DNA of 64,000 bases from Solwaraspora sp. WMMD791 (GTDB lineage Bacteria > Actinomycetota > Actinomycetes > Mycobacteriales > Micromonosporaceae). The position numbers and the translations under genes were made by a program. This document shows, in pieces, positions 1-7,947 of this stretch. The notes beneath the pieces were generated by a model. The model worked only from the letters and a program-made list of their open reading frames with translations. It was not told where the DNA came from and made no database searches. Where the stretch lies: assembly GCF_029581195.1 (NCBI RefSeq), contig NZ_CP120737.1:6301001-6365000 (forward strand), written 5' to 3'. Within the stretch, counting starts at the first letter, position 1, and every line of letters begins with the position of its first letter.

Positions 1-19
1 CCCCCTGCGGCGCAATCCG

Positions 20-406
20 ATGCGGGGTGAGGCGACCGGACCGCACGACTGGCTGGACGCCGACGCCGGCCCGGTGGTCCGCCCGTACACGGTGACCGGC
101 GGCCGGGTGCGGCCCATCGGCCCGGCCTTCGACCTGCTGGCCTTCGTCGTAGCGGCGGCACCCGAGAGCACCGAGGGATTCGGTGTACTGCAGCCGGAGC
201 ACCGGCGCATCCTCGGGCTCGCCCAGCAGCCGGTGTCCGTGGCAGACCTGGCCGCCGACCTCGACCTCGCGCTCGGGGTGGTCCGCATCCTCCTCGACGA
301 CCTGCACTCCGCCCGACTGATCGCGCTCTACGAACCCCCGGCTTCGGCCACTCACCCCCACGACGACATCCTCAAGGCGGTGGTCAATGGACTCCGTGCG
401 CTCTGA
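20..406 (+). CDS. DUF742 family protein (conservon component)
   Basis: About 128 residues. DUF742 proteins are the CvnC-type members of actinobacterial conservons (sensor kinase, roadblock protein, DUF742, small GTPase) and act at the membrane face with the GTPase. The N-terminal VVRPYTVTGGRVRP stretch and a C-terminal winged-helix-like half (QQPVSVADLAADLDL, then LDDLHSARLIAL) are typical. It overlaps the next gene by 20 bp, so the two are translationally coupled. No ribosome site is visible before this ATG and the frame stays open to the window edge, so the true start may lie upstream. The kinase and roadblock genes would be expected just outside the window. Confidence 0.85.
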   Translation: MRGEATGPHDWLDADAGPVVRPYTVTGGRVRPIGPAFDLLAFVVAAAPESTEGFGVLQPEHRRILGLAQQPVSVADLAADLDLALGVVRILLDDLHSARLIALYEPPASATHPHDDILKAVVNGLRAL

Positions 407-989
407 CCGGAAACAGCCCGCTCGGCGCATCCCGCTCGCGCTGAAGATCCTCATCGCGGGGGGCTTCGGCGTCGGCAAGACGACCCTGGTCGGCGCGGTC
501 AGCGAGATCCGGCCGTTGCAGACCGAGGAGGTGCTGACCAGCGCCAGCGTGGGCACCGACGACACCTCCGGGGTGGAGGCCAAACGCACCACCACCGTCG
601 CGATGGACTTCGGCCGGATCACCATCAACGACGACCTGCAGGTCTACCTGTTCGGTACGCCCGGCCAGGACCGTTTCTGGTTCCTCTGGGACGAGTTGGC
701 GTTCGGCGCGCTCGGTGCCGTGGTGCTGGCCGACACCCGCCGGTTGGCCGACTGCTTTCCGTCGGTCGACTACTTCGAGCAGCGGGGCACACCGTTCGTC
801 GTCGGGGTCAACTGTTTCGAAGGCGCTCAGCAGTTCAGCCCGGACTCGGTGCGCCGCGCCCTGGACCTCGACCCGGACGTGCCGATCGTGCTCTGCGACG
901 CGCGCAACCGCAGTTCCGGCAAGACGGTGCTGATCGCGCTGGTCGAACACGTGGCGTACCGGCGCGGCCAGCCGGTCCCCACCGGCTGA
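387..989 (+). CDS. Conservon small GTPase (CvnD-type ATP/GTP-binding protein)
   Basis: 200 residues. The G1/P-loop GGFGVGKTT lies near residue 30, a switch region holds the conserved KRTTTVAMDFGRI, and FGTPGQDRF near residue 90 is the G3-like motif. This matches the Ras-like GTPases that close actinobacterial conservons and work with the preceding DUF742 protein, probably as a signalling switch. The start ATG lies inside the end of the DUF742 gene. The stop codon falls in the first unit of a 15-bp triple repeat, so the three terminal codons and the stop have been copied downstream. Confidence 0.9.
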   Translation: MDSVRSDRKQPARRIPLALKILIAGGFGVGKTTLVGAVSEIRPLQTEEVLTSASVGTDDTSGVEAKRTTTVAMDFGRITINDDLQVYLFGTPGQDRFWFLWDELAFGALGAVVLADTRRLADCFPSVDYFEQRGTPFVVGVNCFEGAQQFSPDSVRRALDLDPDVPIVLCDARNRSSGKTVLIALVEHVAYRRGQPVPTG

Positions 990-1020
990 GTCCCCACCGG
1001 CTGAGTCCCCACCGGCTGAG
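976..1020. repeat. 15-bp tandem repeat, three copies, over the GTPase stop codon
   Basis: The unit TCCCCACCGGCTGAG occurs three times in a row without a mismatch (976-990, 991-1005, 1006-1020). The first copy contains the last codons and TGA of the GTPase gene; the other two lie in the gap before the convergent lutC. Copy-number change here would not alter the protein. It looks like a local slippage duplication. Confidence 0.95.
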
Positions 1021-1031
1021 TCTCCCGGCGG

Positions 1032-1703
1032 TCACCCCACGGGCCGGACCAGCAGGACGTCGAGTCGGCGCGGGCCGTGCACCCCTTCGACCCGGTTCAG
1101 TTCGATGTCGCTGGTCGCGGAGGGCCCGGAGATCATCGTGACGGGTCGGGTCGGGTCGGCCAGCCGGGCGAGGGCCTGCGGCACGTCGGGTGCCACCTGC
1201 TCGGCGCGGACCACGCAGACGTGGTGGTCGGGCACGAGGGTGAGCCGGCGTGGGCCCTGCGCCGGACCGGTGTCCAGGACAACGGTGCCGGTCTCGGCGA
1301 TCGCCACCGCGCAGCCGGTGACCGCGGCGAGGCCGGGGGCGTCCAGGTCGGTCACGGACAGCGGTGCCGGCGTGCCGTCGCGCAGCACCGTCGCGCGGCA
1401 GCCGGCCAACCAGGCCGCCGGCAGGTCGGCCGGGACCACGATCAGCGGTACGCCGTCGAGAACGTCGCCGAGCCGGTCGGCCAGGTCGGCGTCCGTGCAG
1501 TGGTGCACCGTGGCCCGGTAGTCGCGTACCCGTTCGCTGAACAGCGTCACCGGGTCGACAGCGGGGGTGTCGCGCGGTGGTCGCGGCACCGCGGCGGCCG
1601 GCGGCACCGGCGGCACCGGCGGTACGGCGGTCGGCGCGGCCCGGTGCTCCCGGGCGGCCCGCAGCCGGGCCAGGATCACGCCCCGGGGGTCGTCGCCGCT
1701 CAC
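1032..1703 (-). CDS. lutC: LutC-type lactate utilisation protein (LUD domain)
   Basis: 223 residues from a GTG start whose codon forms a GTGA overlap with the lutB stop. The LUD-domain features seen are a GCAVAIAETGTVVLD core and the C-terminal SGPSATSDIELNRVEGVHGPRR, typical of LutC/YkgG. With LutA and LutB it forms the iron-sulfur L-lactate oxidising system that gives pyruvate. The first 45 residues are rich in proline and alanine and poorly conserved. It is the last gene of the gntR-lutABC operon. Confidence 0.93.
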   Translation of the reverse strand: MSGDDPRGVILARLRAAREHRAAPTAVPPVPPVPPAAAVPRPPRDTPAVDPVTLFSERVRDYRATVHHCTDADLADRLGDVLDGVPLIVVPADLPAAWLAGCRATVLRDGTPAPLSVTDLDAPGLAAVTGCAVAIAETGTVVLDTGPAQGPRRLTLVPDHHVCVVRAEQVAPDVPQALARLADPTRPVTMISGPSATSDIELNRVEGVHGPRRLDVLLVRPVG

Positions 1704-3157
1704 CGGTCCGGCTCCGTGGCACGGGCCAGCCACCAGTCCCGGAAGCTGTGCGGTGCGGGCAGTGGGGCGTCCCGGCTGGCCGTCCAGCCGGCCAGCGGCC
1801 ACGGTAGCCGCCGGACGGTGCCGCGCCGGCCGGTGGCCCAGCGCAGTGGCGCGGCACCCCGGCGGGCGGTACGCAGGGCGGCGGCGTACCGCCGTCGGTC
1901 CCGCATCACCCAGGACATCGCGCCCATCGCGGCGCGCTGCGCCGACGGCCGCTGACGGGCCTCGTCGACCCCACGCTGGCGCAGGTGCACCAGCACCTGG
2001 GGGATGTCGATGCGCACCGGGCAGGCGTCGAAGCAGGCGCCGCAGAGTGTCGAGGCGTACGGCAGGGTGCGGTTCGCCCCGGCCCGCTGCCCGGTCAGCT
2101 GCGGGGAGAGGATCGCGCCGATCGGTCCGGGATAGACCGAGCCGTAGGCGTGCCCGCCGACCCTTTCGTACACCGGGCAGACGTTGAGGCAGGCGGAGCA
2201 GCGGATGCAGCGCAGCGCCTGCCGGCCGACCGGGTCGGCGAGGGTGTCGGACCGGCCGTTGTCGAGCAGCACGATGTGCAGCTCGCGGGGGCCGTCTCCG
2301 GGGGTGACGCCGGTCCACATCGAGGTGTACGGGTTCATCCGTTCACCGGTCGAGGAGCGGGGCAGCAGTTGCAGGAAGACCGACAGGTCGGCGACGTCGG
2401 GGACGAGTTTCTCCACGCCGACGACGGAGATCATGGTCTGCGGCAGGGTCAGGCACATCCGGCCGTTGCCCTCGGACTCGACCACGACCAGGGTGCCGGT
2501 ACGGGCGACCGCGAAGTTCGCCCCGGAGATCGCCACCCGGGCGGTGAGGAAGCGTTCCCGCAGGTAGCGGCGGGCGGCCTCGGCCAGAGCCGGCGGGTCG
2601 TCGGTCAGCGTGGCCAGGTCGACCCCGGGCATCCGGCGGGCGAAGATCTCCCGGATCTGGGACCGGTTGTAGTGGATCGCCGGGACGAGGATGTGCGACG
2701 GGGTGTCGTCGGCCAGTTGGACGATGAGTTCGGCGAGGTCGGTCTCCATGGCCTCGATGCCGGCGGCGGCGAGGGTCTCGTTGAGCCCGATCTCCTGGGT
2801 GGCCATCGACTTGATCTTCACGACCTGGTCGGCGCCGGTCCGTCGGACCAGGTCGGTGACGATCCGGCCGGCCTCGTCGGCGTCGCGGGCCCAGTGCACC
2901 TGGGCGCCGGCGGCGGTGGCGGCCGCCTCGAACTGTTCGAGCAGTTCGGGCAGTCGGGCCAGGACGTCGTCCTTGATCGCCGCCCCGGCGGCGCGCAGCG
3001 CCTCCCACTGGTCGACCTCGGCCACCACGCGTTCGCGTTTGTCGCGGATCGTCCGGGTGGCCCGGTGCAGGTTGGCCCGGAGCTGGTCGTCGCGCAGGTG
3101 CCGGGCCGCCGCCGTGGGGAACGGCAGCCGCGCGGTCACGTTTCCGGTCGCGCTCAT
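1700..3157 (-). CDS. lutB: LutB-type iron-sulfur lactate utilisation protein
   Basis: 485 residues. An N-terminal LUD domain (about residues 50-300) is followed by ferredoxin-like clusters CIRCSACLNVCPVYE and CGACFDACPVRIDIP, which should bind [4Fe-4S] centres. This is the standard LutB/YkgF layout. The chosen ATG overlaps the lutA stop (ATGA); the frame stays open much further upstream, but that is an effect of high GC. It is expected to pass electrons from lactate oxidation together with LutA and LutC at the membrane. Confidence 0.95.
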   Translation of the reverse strand: MSATGNVTARLPFPTAAARHLRDDQLRANLHRATRTIRDKRERVVAEVDQWEALRAAGAAIKDDVLARLPELLEQFEAAATAAGAQVHWARDADEAGRIVTDLVRRTGADQVVKIKSMATQEIGLNETLAAAGIEAMETDLAELIVQLADDTPSHILVPAIHYNRSQIREIFARRMPGVDLATLTDDPPALAEAARRYLRERFLTARVAISGANFAVARTGTLVVVESEGNGRMCLTLPQTMISVVGVEKLVPDVADLSVFLQLLPRSSTGERMNPYTSMWTGVTPGDGPRELHIVLLDNGRSDTLADPVGRQALRCIRCSACLNVCPVYERVGGHAYGSVYPGPIGAILSPQLTGQRAGANRTLPYASTLCGACFDACPVRIDIPQVLVHLRQRGVDEARQRPSAQRAAMGAMSWVMRDRRRYAAALRTARRGAAPLRWATGRRGTVRRLPWPLAGWTASRDAPLPAPHSFRDWWLARATEPDR

Positions 3158-3888
3158 GTGGCTCCTTCCACGGTGCCGGCCAGGATCTGCGCGTAGTGCA
3201 CGGCCCGTACCGGGGTGCGGTGGCGGCCGAGTCCACCGCCGATGTGGGCCAGGCAGGAGTTGTCGGCGGCGGCCAGGTAGCGGGCACCGGTGTCGCGTAC
3301 GGCCCGGCACTTGTCGGCGAGCATCGCCGCGGACACGGCGGCGTTGGTGAGCGCGAAGGTGCCACCGAAGCCGCAGCATTCGCGGGCGTCCGGCAGGTCG
3401 ATCAGCTCGATGTCGCGCACCGCGCGCAGCAGCCGCAGCGGCCGGTCGGCCAGCCGCAGCGTCCGCAGGCCGTGGCAGGTCGGGTGGTACGTCACCGGGT
3501 GCGGGAAGCGGGCGCCGACGTCGGTGACCCCGAGGACGTCGACCAGCAGCTCGGACAGCTCGTACACCCGGGGGCGCAGCGTGGCCACGGCGGCGGCGAG
3601 CTGGTCGTCGTCGGCGGCCAGCCGGGGGTAGGCGTCGCGGACCATCGCCACGCACGACCCGGACGGGGCGACGATCACCTGCTGGTCGGCGAAGGCGTCG
3701 ACGAAGCGGCGGACCAGCGGCAGGGCCTCTGCCCGGTATCCGCTGTTGGCGTGCAGCTGCCCGCAGCAGGTCTGGTCGAGCGGGAAGTCGACGGTGTGTC
3801 CGAGCCGCTCCAGCAGGTGGACCACGGCCCGGCCGGTGCCGGGGTAGAGCGCGTCGTTGAGGCAGGTGACGAAGAGGGCGATCCGCAC
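3154..3888 (-). CDS. lutA: LutA-type cysteine-rich (CCG domain) protein
   Basis: 244 residues with two CCG-type motifs, CCGQLHANSGY near residue 61 and CCGFGGTFAL near residue 170. These are the iron-sulfur or heterodisulfide-reductase-like motifs of LutA/YkgE. It starts four bases after the gntR stop and overlaps lutB, so all four genes are probably one transcript. Function in L-lactate oxidation is inferred from the complete lutABC context. Confidence 0.95.
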   Translation of the reverse strand: MRIALFVTCLNDALYPGTGRAVVHLLERLGHTVDFPLDQTCCGQLHANSGYRAEALPLVRRFVDAFADQQVIVAPSGSCVAMVRDAYPRLAADDDQLAAAVATLRPRVYELSELLVDVLGVTDVGARFPHPVTYHPTCHGLRTLRLADRPLRLLRAVRDIELIDLPDARECCGFGGTFALTNAAVSAAMLADKCRAVRDTGARYLAAADNSCLAHIGGGLGRHRTPVRAVHYAQILAGTVEGAT

Positions 3889-3891
3889 CGG

Positions 3892-4563
3892 TCAGCCCTG
3901 CCCGAAGTAGGGCAGGTGGCGTTCGCGGGCGGCCAGCAGGTGGTCGCGGACGGCGGCCTCGGCCCGGTCGGGGTCGCCGGCGTCGACGGCGTCGACGATG
4001 CGGTGGTGCTCGGCGCCGCTGGTGCGGTAGTGCGTCGGCGGGAAGTGCAGGCGGAACAGGTGCAGGTGGGGGCGCAGGCGCACGATCGCGTCGTGCAGCA
4101 TCCGGTTGCCGGAGCGCTCGGCGAGCAACTGGTGGAAGCGGGCGTCGGCGGCGGTGAAGGCGGCGATGCTGGCGTACCCCTGGGTGTCGGGCACCGGGCC
4201 GGGCAGGGTCGCGGCCGCGCGGAGCCGGTCGGTCGCGGCGGGGTCGTCGGCGGGTACGGCGCGGGTGGCGGCCCGCCGGGCGGCGGCGGTTTCCAGGATC
4301 AGCCGCATGTCGACGAGTTCGTCGAACTCGTCGCGGGTAAGCAGAGGAGCGGCGGTGTAACCGACCAGGGGTCGCTTGCGCACCAGCCCGTCGGCTTCGA
4401 GTCGGGCCAGTGCCTCGCGGACCGGAGTGGGGGAGACCTGCAGTTCGCGGGCGAGGGCGTCGATGTTGATCCGGGCGCCCGGTGCGACGACGTGGTCCAT
4501 CACCTGGGCCCGGATCGTGCCGTACACGTCGTCGGTGAGGGTGAGACGGCGGGCAGGCCGCAC
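3892..4563 (-). CDS. GntR family (FadR/LldR-type) regulator of the lut operon
   Basis: 223 residues. The N-terminal winged helix (about residues 10-75) contains LARELQVSPTPVREALARLEADGLV; the rest is an all-helical FCD ligand domain with the ARFHQLL and HHRIVDAVDAGD histidine segments that usually hold a metal or small acid. It is the first gene of the operon, so it is likely autoregulated. The probable effector is lactate by analogy with LldR; that is inferred. A perfect palindrome at 4631-4652 is the best candidate operator. Confidence 0.93.
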   Translation of the reverse strand: MRPARRLTLTDDVYGTIRAQVMDHVVAPGARINIDALARELQVSPTPVREALARLEADGLVRKRPLVGYTAAPLLTRDEFDELVDMRLILETAAARRAATRAVPADDPAATDRLRAAATLPGPVPDTQGYASIAAFTAADARFHQLLAERSGNRMLHDAIVRLRPHLHLFRLHFPPTHYRTSGAEHHRIVDAVDAGDPDRAEAAVRDHLLAARERHLPYFGQG

Positions 4564-4630
4564 GGGGCACTCCCTTGTCGGTCTTGTCGGTGGGACCGCT
4601 GGACAGCGAGGTCGAGACAGCGAGGTTGAT

Positions 4631-4652
4631 CGAAGATCCTATAGGATCTTCG
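4631..4652. promoter_or_regulatory. Perfect 22-bp palindrome, candidate GntR operator
   Basis: The half-site CGAAGATCCTA is followed directly by its exact reverse complement. It sits between the divergent gntR-lutABC operon (start 4563) and the lactonase gene (start 4683). Perfect palindromes centred on TATA with flanking ATCC/GGAT are common for FadR-type GntR regulators. Its position allows control of both directions. Confidence 0.7.
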
Positions 4653-4682
4653 GGACGTTGGACAGATCGGAGAGGGTGCCCG

Positions 4683-5747
4683 GTGAGCGCAGCGCAGTCG
4701 AATCCGGCGGCGGACAAGATCTATCTCGGCTGTTACACGGCCGACGGCGGCGGCAACGGGGCCGGGGTGATGCTGGCCCGCCGCGACCCGGCCTCCGGCC
4801 GGCTCGACGAACCGGTGCTGGTCGCCGAGTGTCCGTCGCCGTCGTTCCTGGCCCGGCACCCGCAGTTGCCGGCCCTCTACGCGGTCAGCGAGGTCGACGA
4901 CGGCGTGGTGGTGGCCTGGGCGGCCGATGACGACGGCGGGCTGCGGGCGCTGGGCAGCGAGTCCACCGGCGGGGCGAGCCCGTGCCACCTGGCGTTCGCC
5001 GCCACCGGGACACACCTGGTCAGCGTCAACTACGTCAGCGGCAGTGTCGCGGTGCACCCGGTGAGCGACAAGGGCGAGCTGCGGCCCCGTACCGATCTGC
5101 AGACCCACGTCGGGGCCGGTCCGCGCACCGACCGCCAGGACGGCCCGCACGCGCACATGGTCTGTCCGGACCTGGCCGGCAGCGGAATGTACGTCGTCGA
5201 CCTGGGCACCGACGCGGTGCACCGCTACCTGCTCGACCCGCAGACCGGCCGGCTCGACGAACCGGACCCGGCGCTGGCGGCGACGCCGGGCAGCGGCCCC
5301 CGTCATCTCGCCCGGCACCCCGGCACCGGCCACCTCTACCTGGTCGGCGAGCTGGACGCGTCGGTCACCGCGTACCAGGTCGACGACACCGGGCGGCTCG
5401 CGGAGTGCAGCCGGGTCGCGGCGAGTGCGGCGGACGGGCCGGTCCAGCCGTCCGAGATCGCCGTCGACGCCGCCGGCCGTCACCTGTACGTCGCCAACCG
5501 GGGTCCGGACACCGTCGCCGTCTTCTCGCTGGCCACGCCGGACCAGCCGCGCTACGTCACCGAGGTGACGACGGGCGGCCGGTGGCCCCGGCACTTCGCT
5601 CTCGTCGGCCCGCACCTGTACGTCGCGAACGAACGTTCTGATTCGATTGGCGTCTATGTCATCGATCCGGAGACGGGGGTGCCGCAGGTCTCCGGCGCGC
5701 CGATGCCGGCGCCTACCCCTACCTGTCTGCTGCCCGTTTCCTGGTAG
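4683..5747 (+). CDS. Lactonase family beta-propeller protein (6-phosphogluconolactonase-like)
   Basis: 354 residues from a GTG start with GGAGAGGG seven bases upstream. YLGCYT near the start, repeated blade-like segments, and GPRHLARHPGTGHLYLVGEL and HLYVANRGPDTVAVF are typical of the seven-bladed YbhE/Pgl lactonase fold. The likely reaction is hydrolysis of a sugar lactone, such as 6-phosphogluconolactone. No signal peptide is seen, so it is cytoplasmic. It is divergent from the lut operon and shares the palindrome-containing intergenic region, which may mean co-regulation. Confidence 0.85.
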   Translation: MSAAQSNPAADKIYLGCYTADGGGNGAGVMLARRDPASGRLDEPVLVAECPSPSFLARHPQLPALYAVSEVDDGVVVAWAADDDGGLRALGSESTGGASPCHLAFAATGTHLVSVNYVSGSVAVHPVSDKGELRPRTDLQTHVGAGPRTDRQDGPHAHMVCPDLAGSGMYVVDLGTDAVHRYLLDPQTGRLDEPDPALAATPGSGPRHLARHPGTGHLYLVGELDASVTAYQVDDTGRLAECSRVAASAADGPVQPSEIAVDAAGRHLYVANRGPDTVAVFSLATPDQPRYVTEVTTGGRWPRHFALVGPHLYVANERSDSIGVYVIDPETGVPQVSGAPMPAPTPTCLLPVSW

Positions 5748-5763
5748 TCCTCGCCGGCTCGTC

Positions 5764-5806
5764 CCACCCCCGCCTCGATCGGGTGTTTGGCGAGGTAGGG
5801 GCGGGT
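5764..5806 (+). terminator. Imperfect hairpin after the lactonase gene
   Basis: A CCCACCCCCGCCTCG arm pairs in 12 of 15 positions with CGAGGTAGGGGCGGG across a 13-nt loop. It lies about 20 bases after the stop. There is no T-run, as is usual for high-GC actinobacteria. The call is tentative. Confidence 0.35.
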
Positions 5807-5918
5807 CGAACAGTTCCTTGAAACGTACGGAAACGGTCCGACTACGCGAAGTCACGAAATCCCGCGCAAGTGTTTCTCCTCCGTAACTATCGTCCGAACG
5901 TACCTACCAGATCCGCCC

Positions 5919-7703
5919 ATGCATCCGGAGTATGGGACCGTGCCAGGCCGTCACCGGATGCGAAGTCGTGTCAGCGCAACGGGCGCCGTCGCAGCCGCGA
6001 TGGCGCTCGTCGTCGTTGTCGCCGGGGTCTGGTTCGGCTACCAACGGCTGTCGGCACCCTCGTGCTCCGGGGAACTGCCGCTGGTGGTCTCGGCCGCGCC
6101 GGAGATCGCCCCGGCCCTGCAGGCCGCCGCCGACCAGTGGCGCAGCGACGCTGGCGCGGTCGGCGACACCTGCGTCGCGGTCCAGGTCGCCGCCGCCGAC
6201 CCGGTCGACGTGGCCGCCGTCGTCGCCGGGCAGCACGGGGTCGCCCTGGCGGGTGTGGGCCAGGCCAGCGGTACGGCGGTCGCCCCGCACGTCTGGGTGC
6301 CGGACTCGTCGACCTGGTTGGCCCGGCTGAGCTCGCTGGCGCCCGGATTCGCCCCCGACAACAACGCCTCGGTCGCCCGCAGCCCGGTCGTGGTCGCCAT
6401 GCCCGAACCGGTCGCGGCCAACCTCGGCTGGCCCGAGCAGCAGCTGACCTGGACCGACCTGCTGCAACAGATCACCACCGGCACCGACCTGCGGACCGGC
6501 ATCGTGGAACCGACCCGGGACGCGGCCGGGTTGTCCGGCCTGCTCGCCCTCGGCGCGGCCGCCAGCGAGGCGGGCGAGAACGCCCAACAGGCGACGACCG
6601 CCGCGCTGCGGGCCCTGGCGACCGGGCGGTCCGCGCTGCGTGAGGACCTGCTGGCCCGGTTCCCACGCTCGGCGGATCCGGCGTCGGTCGCCTCCTCGCT
6701 GAGCGCCGCCGCGTTGAGTGAAGAGGACGTGATCGAGTACAACGCGACCCAGCCGCCGATCCCGCTGGCCGCGCTGTACCTGGAACCCGCACCGATGTCG
6801 CTGGACTACCCGTACGCCGTGCTGCCCGGCGCGGACCCGGCCACGTCCGCTGCCGCCGCCGGCTTCTTCGCCCGGCTCGGCCAGGCCGGTTTCCGTGACC
6901 GTCTTGGCGACCAGGGGCTGCGTAGTGCCGACGGCACCTGGGGGGCCGGGTTCAGCGCCCCGCAGGGAGCGCCGAGTCCGGCCGGCACCGCCCCGGTCAC
7001 GGCCGCCCCGCAGACCGGCGGTACGGCGGCCGGCGGGCTCGACCCGGTCGTCATCGACCGGGTGCTGGCCAGTTGGACCTCGGTCACCCTGCCGGCCCGG
7101 ATGCTGGCGGTGATCGACGTCTCCGGGTCGATGCTGGACCCGGTGCCGACCGCCGGCGGAGCCACCCGGGCCGACGTCACCCGGGAAGCGGCCCGGCGCG
7201 GACTCGGGCTGTTCGATGATTCCTGGGCACTCGGTCTATGGATCTTCTCCACTGAGCTGGAGGGGGCGCAGGACTGGCGCGAACTGGTGCCGATCAGCCC
7301 GCTGAGTAGCCAGCGGTCCACGCTTGAAGCGTCGCTTGATCAGGTGGTGCCGAAACGAAATGGCAACACCGGTTTGTACGACACGACACTGGCCGCCTAT
7401 CTGGCGGTGCAGGACGAGTGGGCGGCTGGGCGTGTCAACTCGGTGGTCATGTTCACAGATGGTAGGAACGAGGACGACGAAGGGATGACCCAGGAGCAGC
7501 TGCTTGCCGAGTTGGCCGAGGTGGCGGACCCGCAGCGGCCGATCCAGGTGATCTATGTCGGCATCGGCGACGGGGTGAGTCAGGAGGAGTTGGAGTCGAT
7601 CACCGAGGTGACAGGTGGCGGCGTGTTCGTGACCGAGGACCCGGCGAACATCGGCGACATCCTGCTGAAGGCGATCGCACTGCGGCCCACAACCGTCCGC
7701 TGA
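5919..7703 (+). CDS. Membrane-anchored solute-binding/VWA domain protein
   Basis: 594 residues. A transmembrane or signal-anchor segment (AVAAAMALVVVVAGVWFGY) near residues 20-45 is followed by a periplasmic-binding-protein-like region to about residue 370. A von Willebrand A domain then carries the MIDAS sequence DVSGSM (D400, S402, S404) and a second metal-site region FTDGRNEDD. It should be exposed outside the cell, binding a metal and a partner protein or ligand. The start is uncertain: ATG 5958 (MRSRV) is an alternative and neither has a strong ribosome site. It precedes the sugar transferase after 244 bp and may not be co-transcribed. Confidence 0.85.
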   Translation: MHPEYGTVPGRHRMRSRVSATGAVAAAMALVVVVAGVWFGYQRLSAPSCSGELPLVVSAAPEIAPALQAAADQWRSDAGAVGDTCVAVQVAAADPVDVAAVVAGQHGVALAGVGQASGTAVAPHVWVPDSSTWLARLSSLAPGFAPDNNASVARSPVVVAMPEPVAANLGWPEQQLTWTDLLQQITTGTDLRTGIVEPTRDAAGLSGLLALGAAASEAGENAQQATTAALRALATGRSALREDLLARFPRSADPASVASSLSAAALSEEDVIEYNATQPPIPLAALYLEPAPMSLDYPYAVLPGADPATSAAAAGFFARLGQAGFRDRLGDQGLRSADGTWGAGFSAPQGAPSPAGTAPVTAAPQTGGTAAGGLDPVVIDRVLASWTSVTLPARMLAVIDVSGSMLDPVPTAGGATRADVTREAARRGLGLFDDSWALGLWIFSTELEGAQDWRELVPISPLSSQRSTLEASLDQVVPKRNGNTGLYDTTLAAYLAVQDEWAAGRVNSVVMFTDGRNEDDEGMTQEQLLAELAEVADPQRPIQVIYVGIGDGVSQEELESITEVTGGGVFVTEDPANIGDILLKAIALRPTTVR

Positions 7704-7947
7704 GTTGGTGAATTTGGGGGTTTCGGATGATCCGCCGACTCGCCCGGGTGTCCTACCGTTCAACAGCGGCTCCATATTGTACTTCTCGCCGTGAATTGAT
7801 CGCGACAAGTGACGTTAATCTGTCGCAAGCTTCGGCCCCACCTCCGGGTGGGCCAAGATATCGGGGTGCCCTGGCACCGCCGGTACCAACGAAGGGCCAG
7901 TACGGTGCCCGGGGGATGCGTCGACTCGAGCGAGCTGGGGAGGGCTA

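Noticed and set aside
976-1020. CRISPR or mobile-element signature in short repeats
   Set aside because: The repeats are directly tandem without spacers and with only two to three copies; there are no cas genes or transposases in the window.
1700-4717. A 1005-codon open frame on the minus strand spanning lutB, lutA, gntR and part of the lactonase
   Set aside because: Only the lutB part encodes a recognisable protein; the rest is an Arg/Pro/Gly-rich reading of other genes, caused by the rarity of stops in high-GC DNA.
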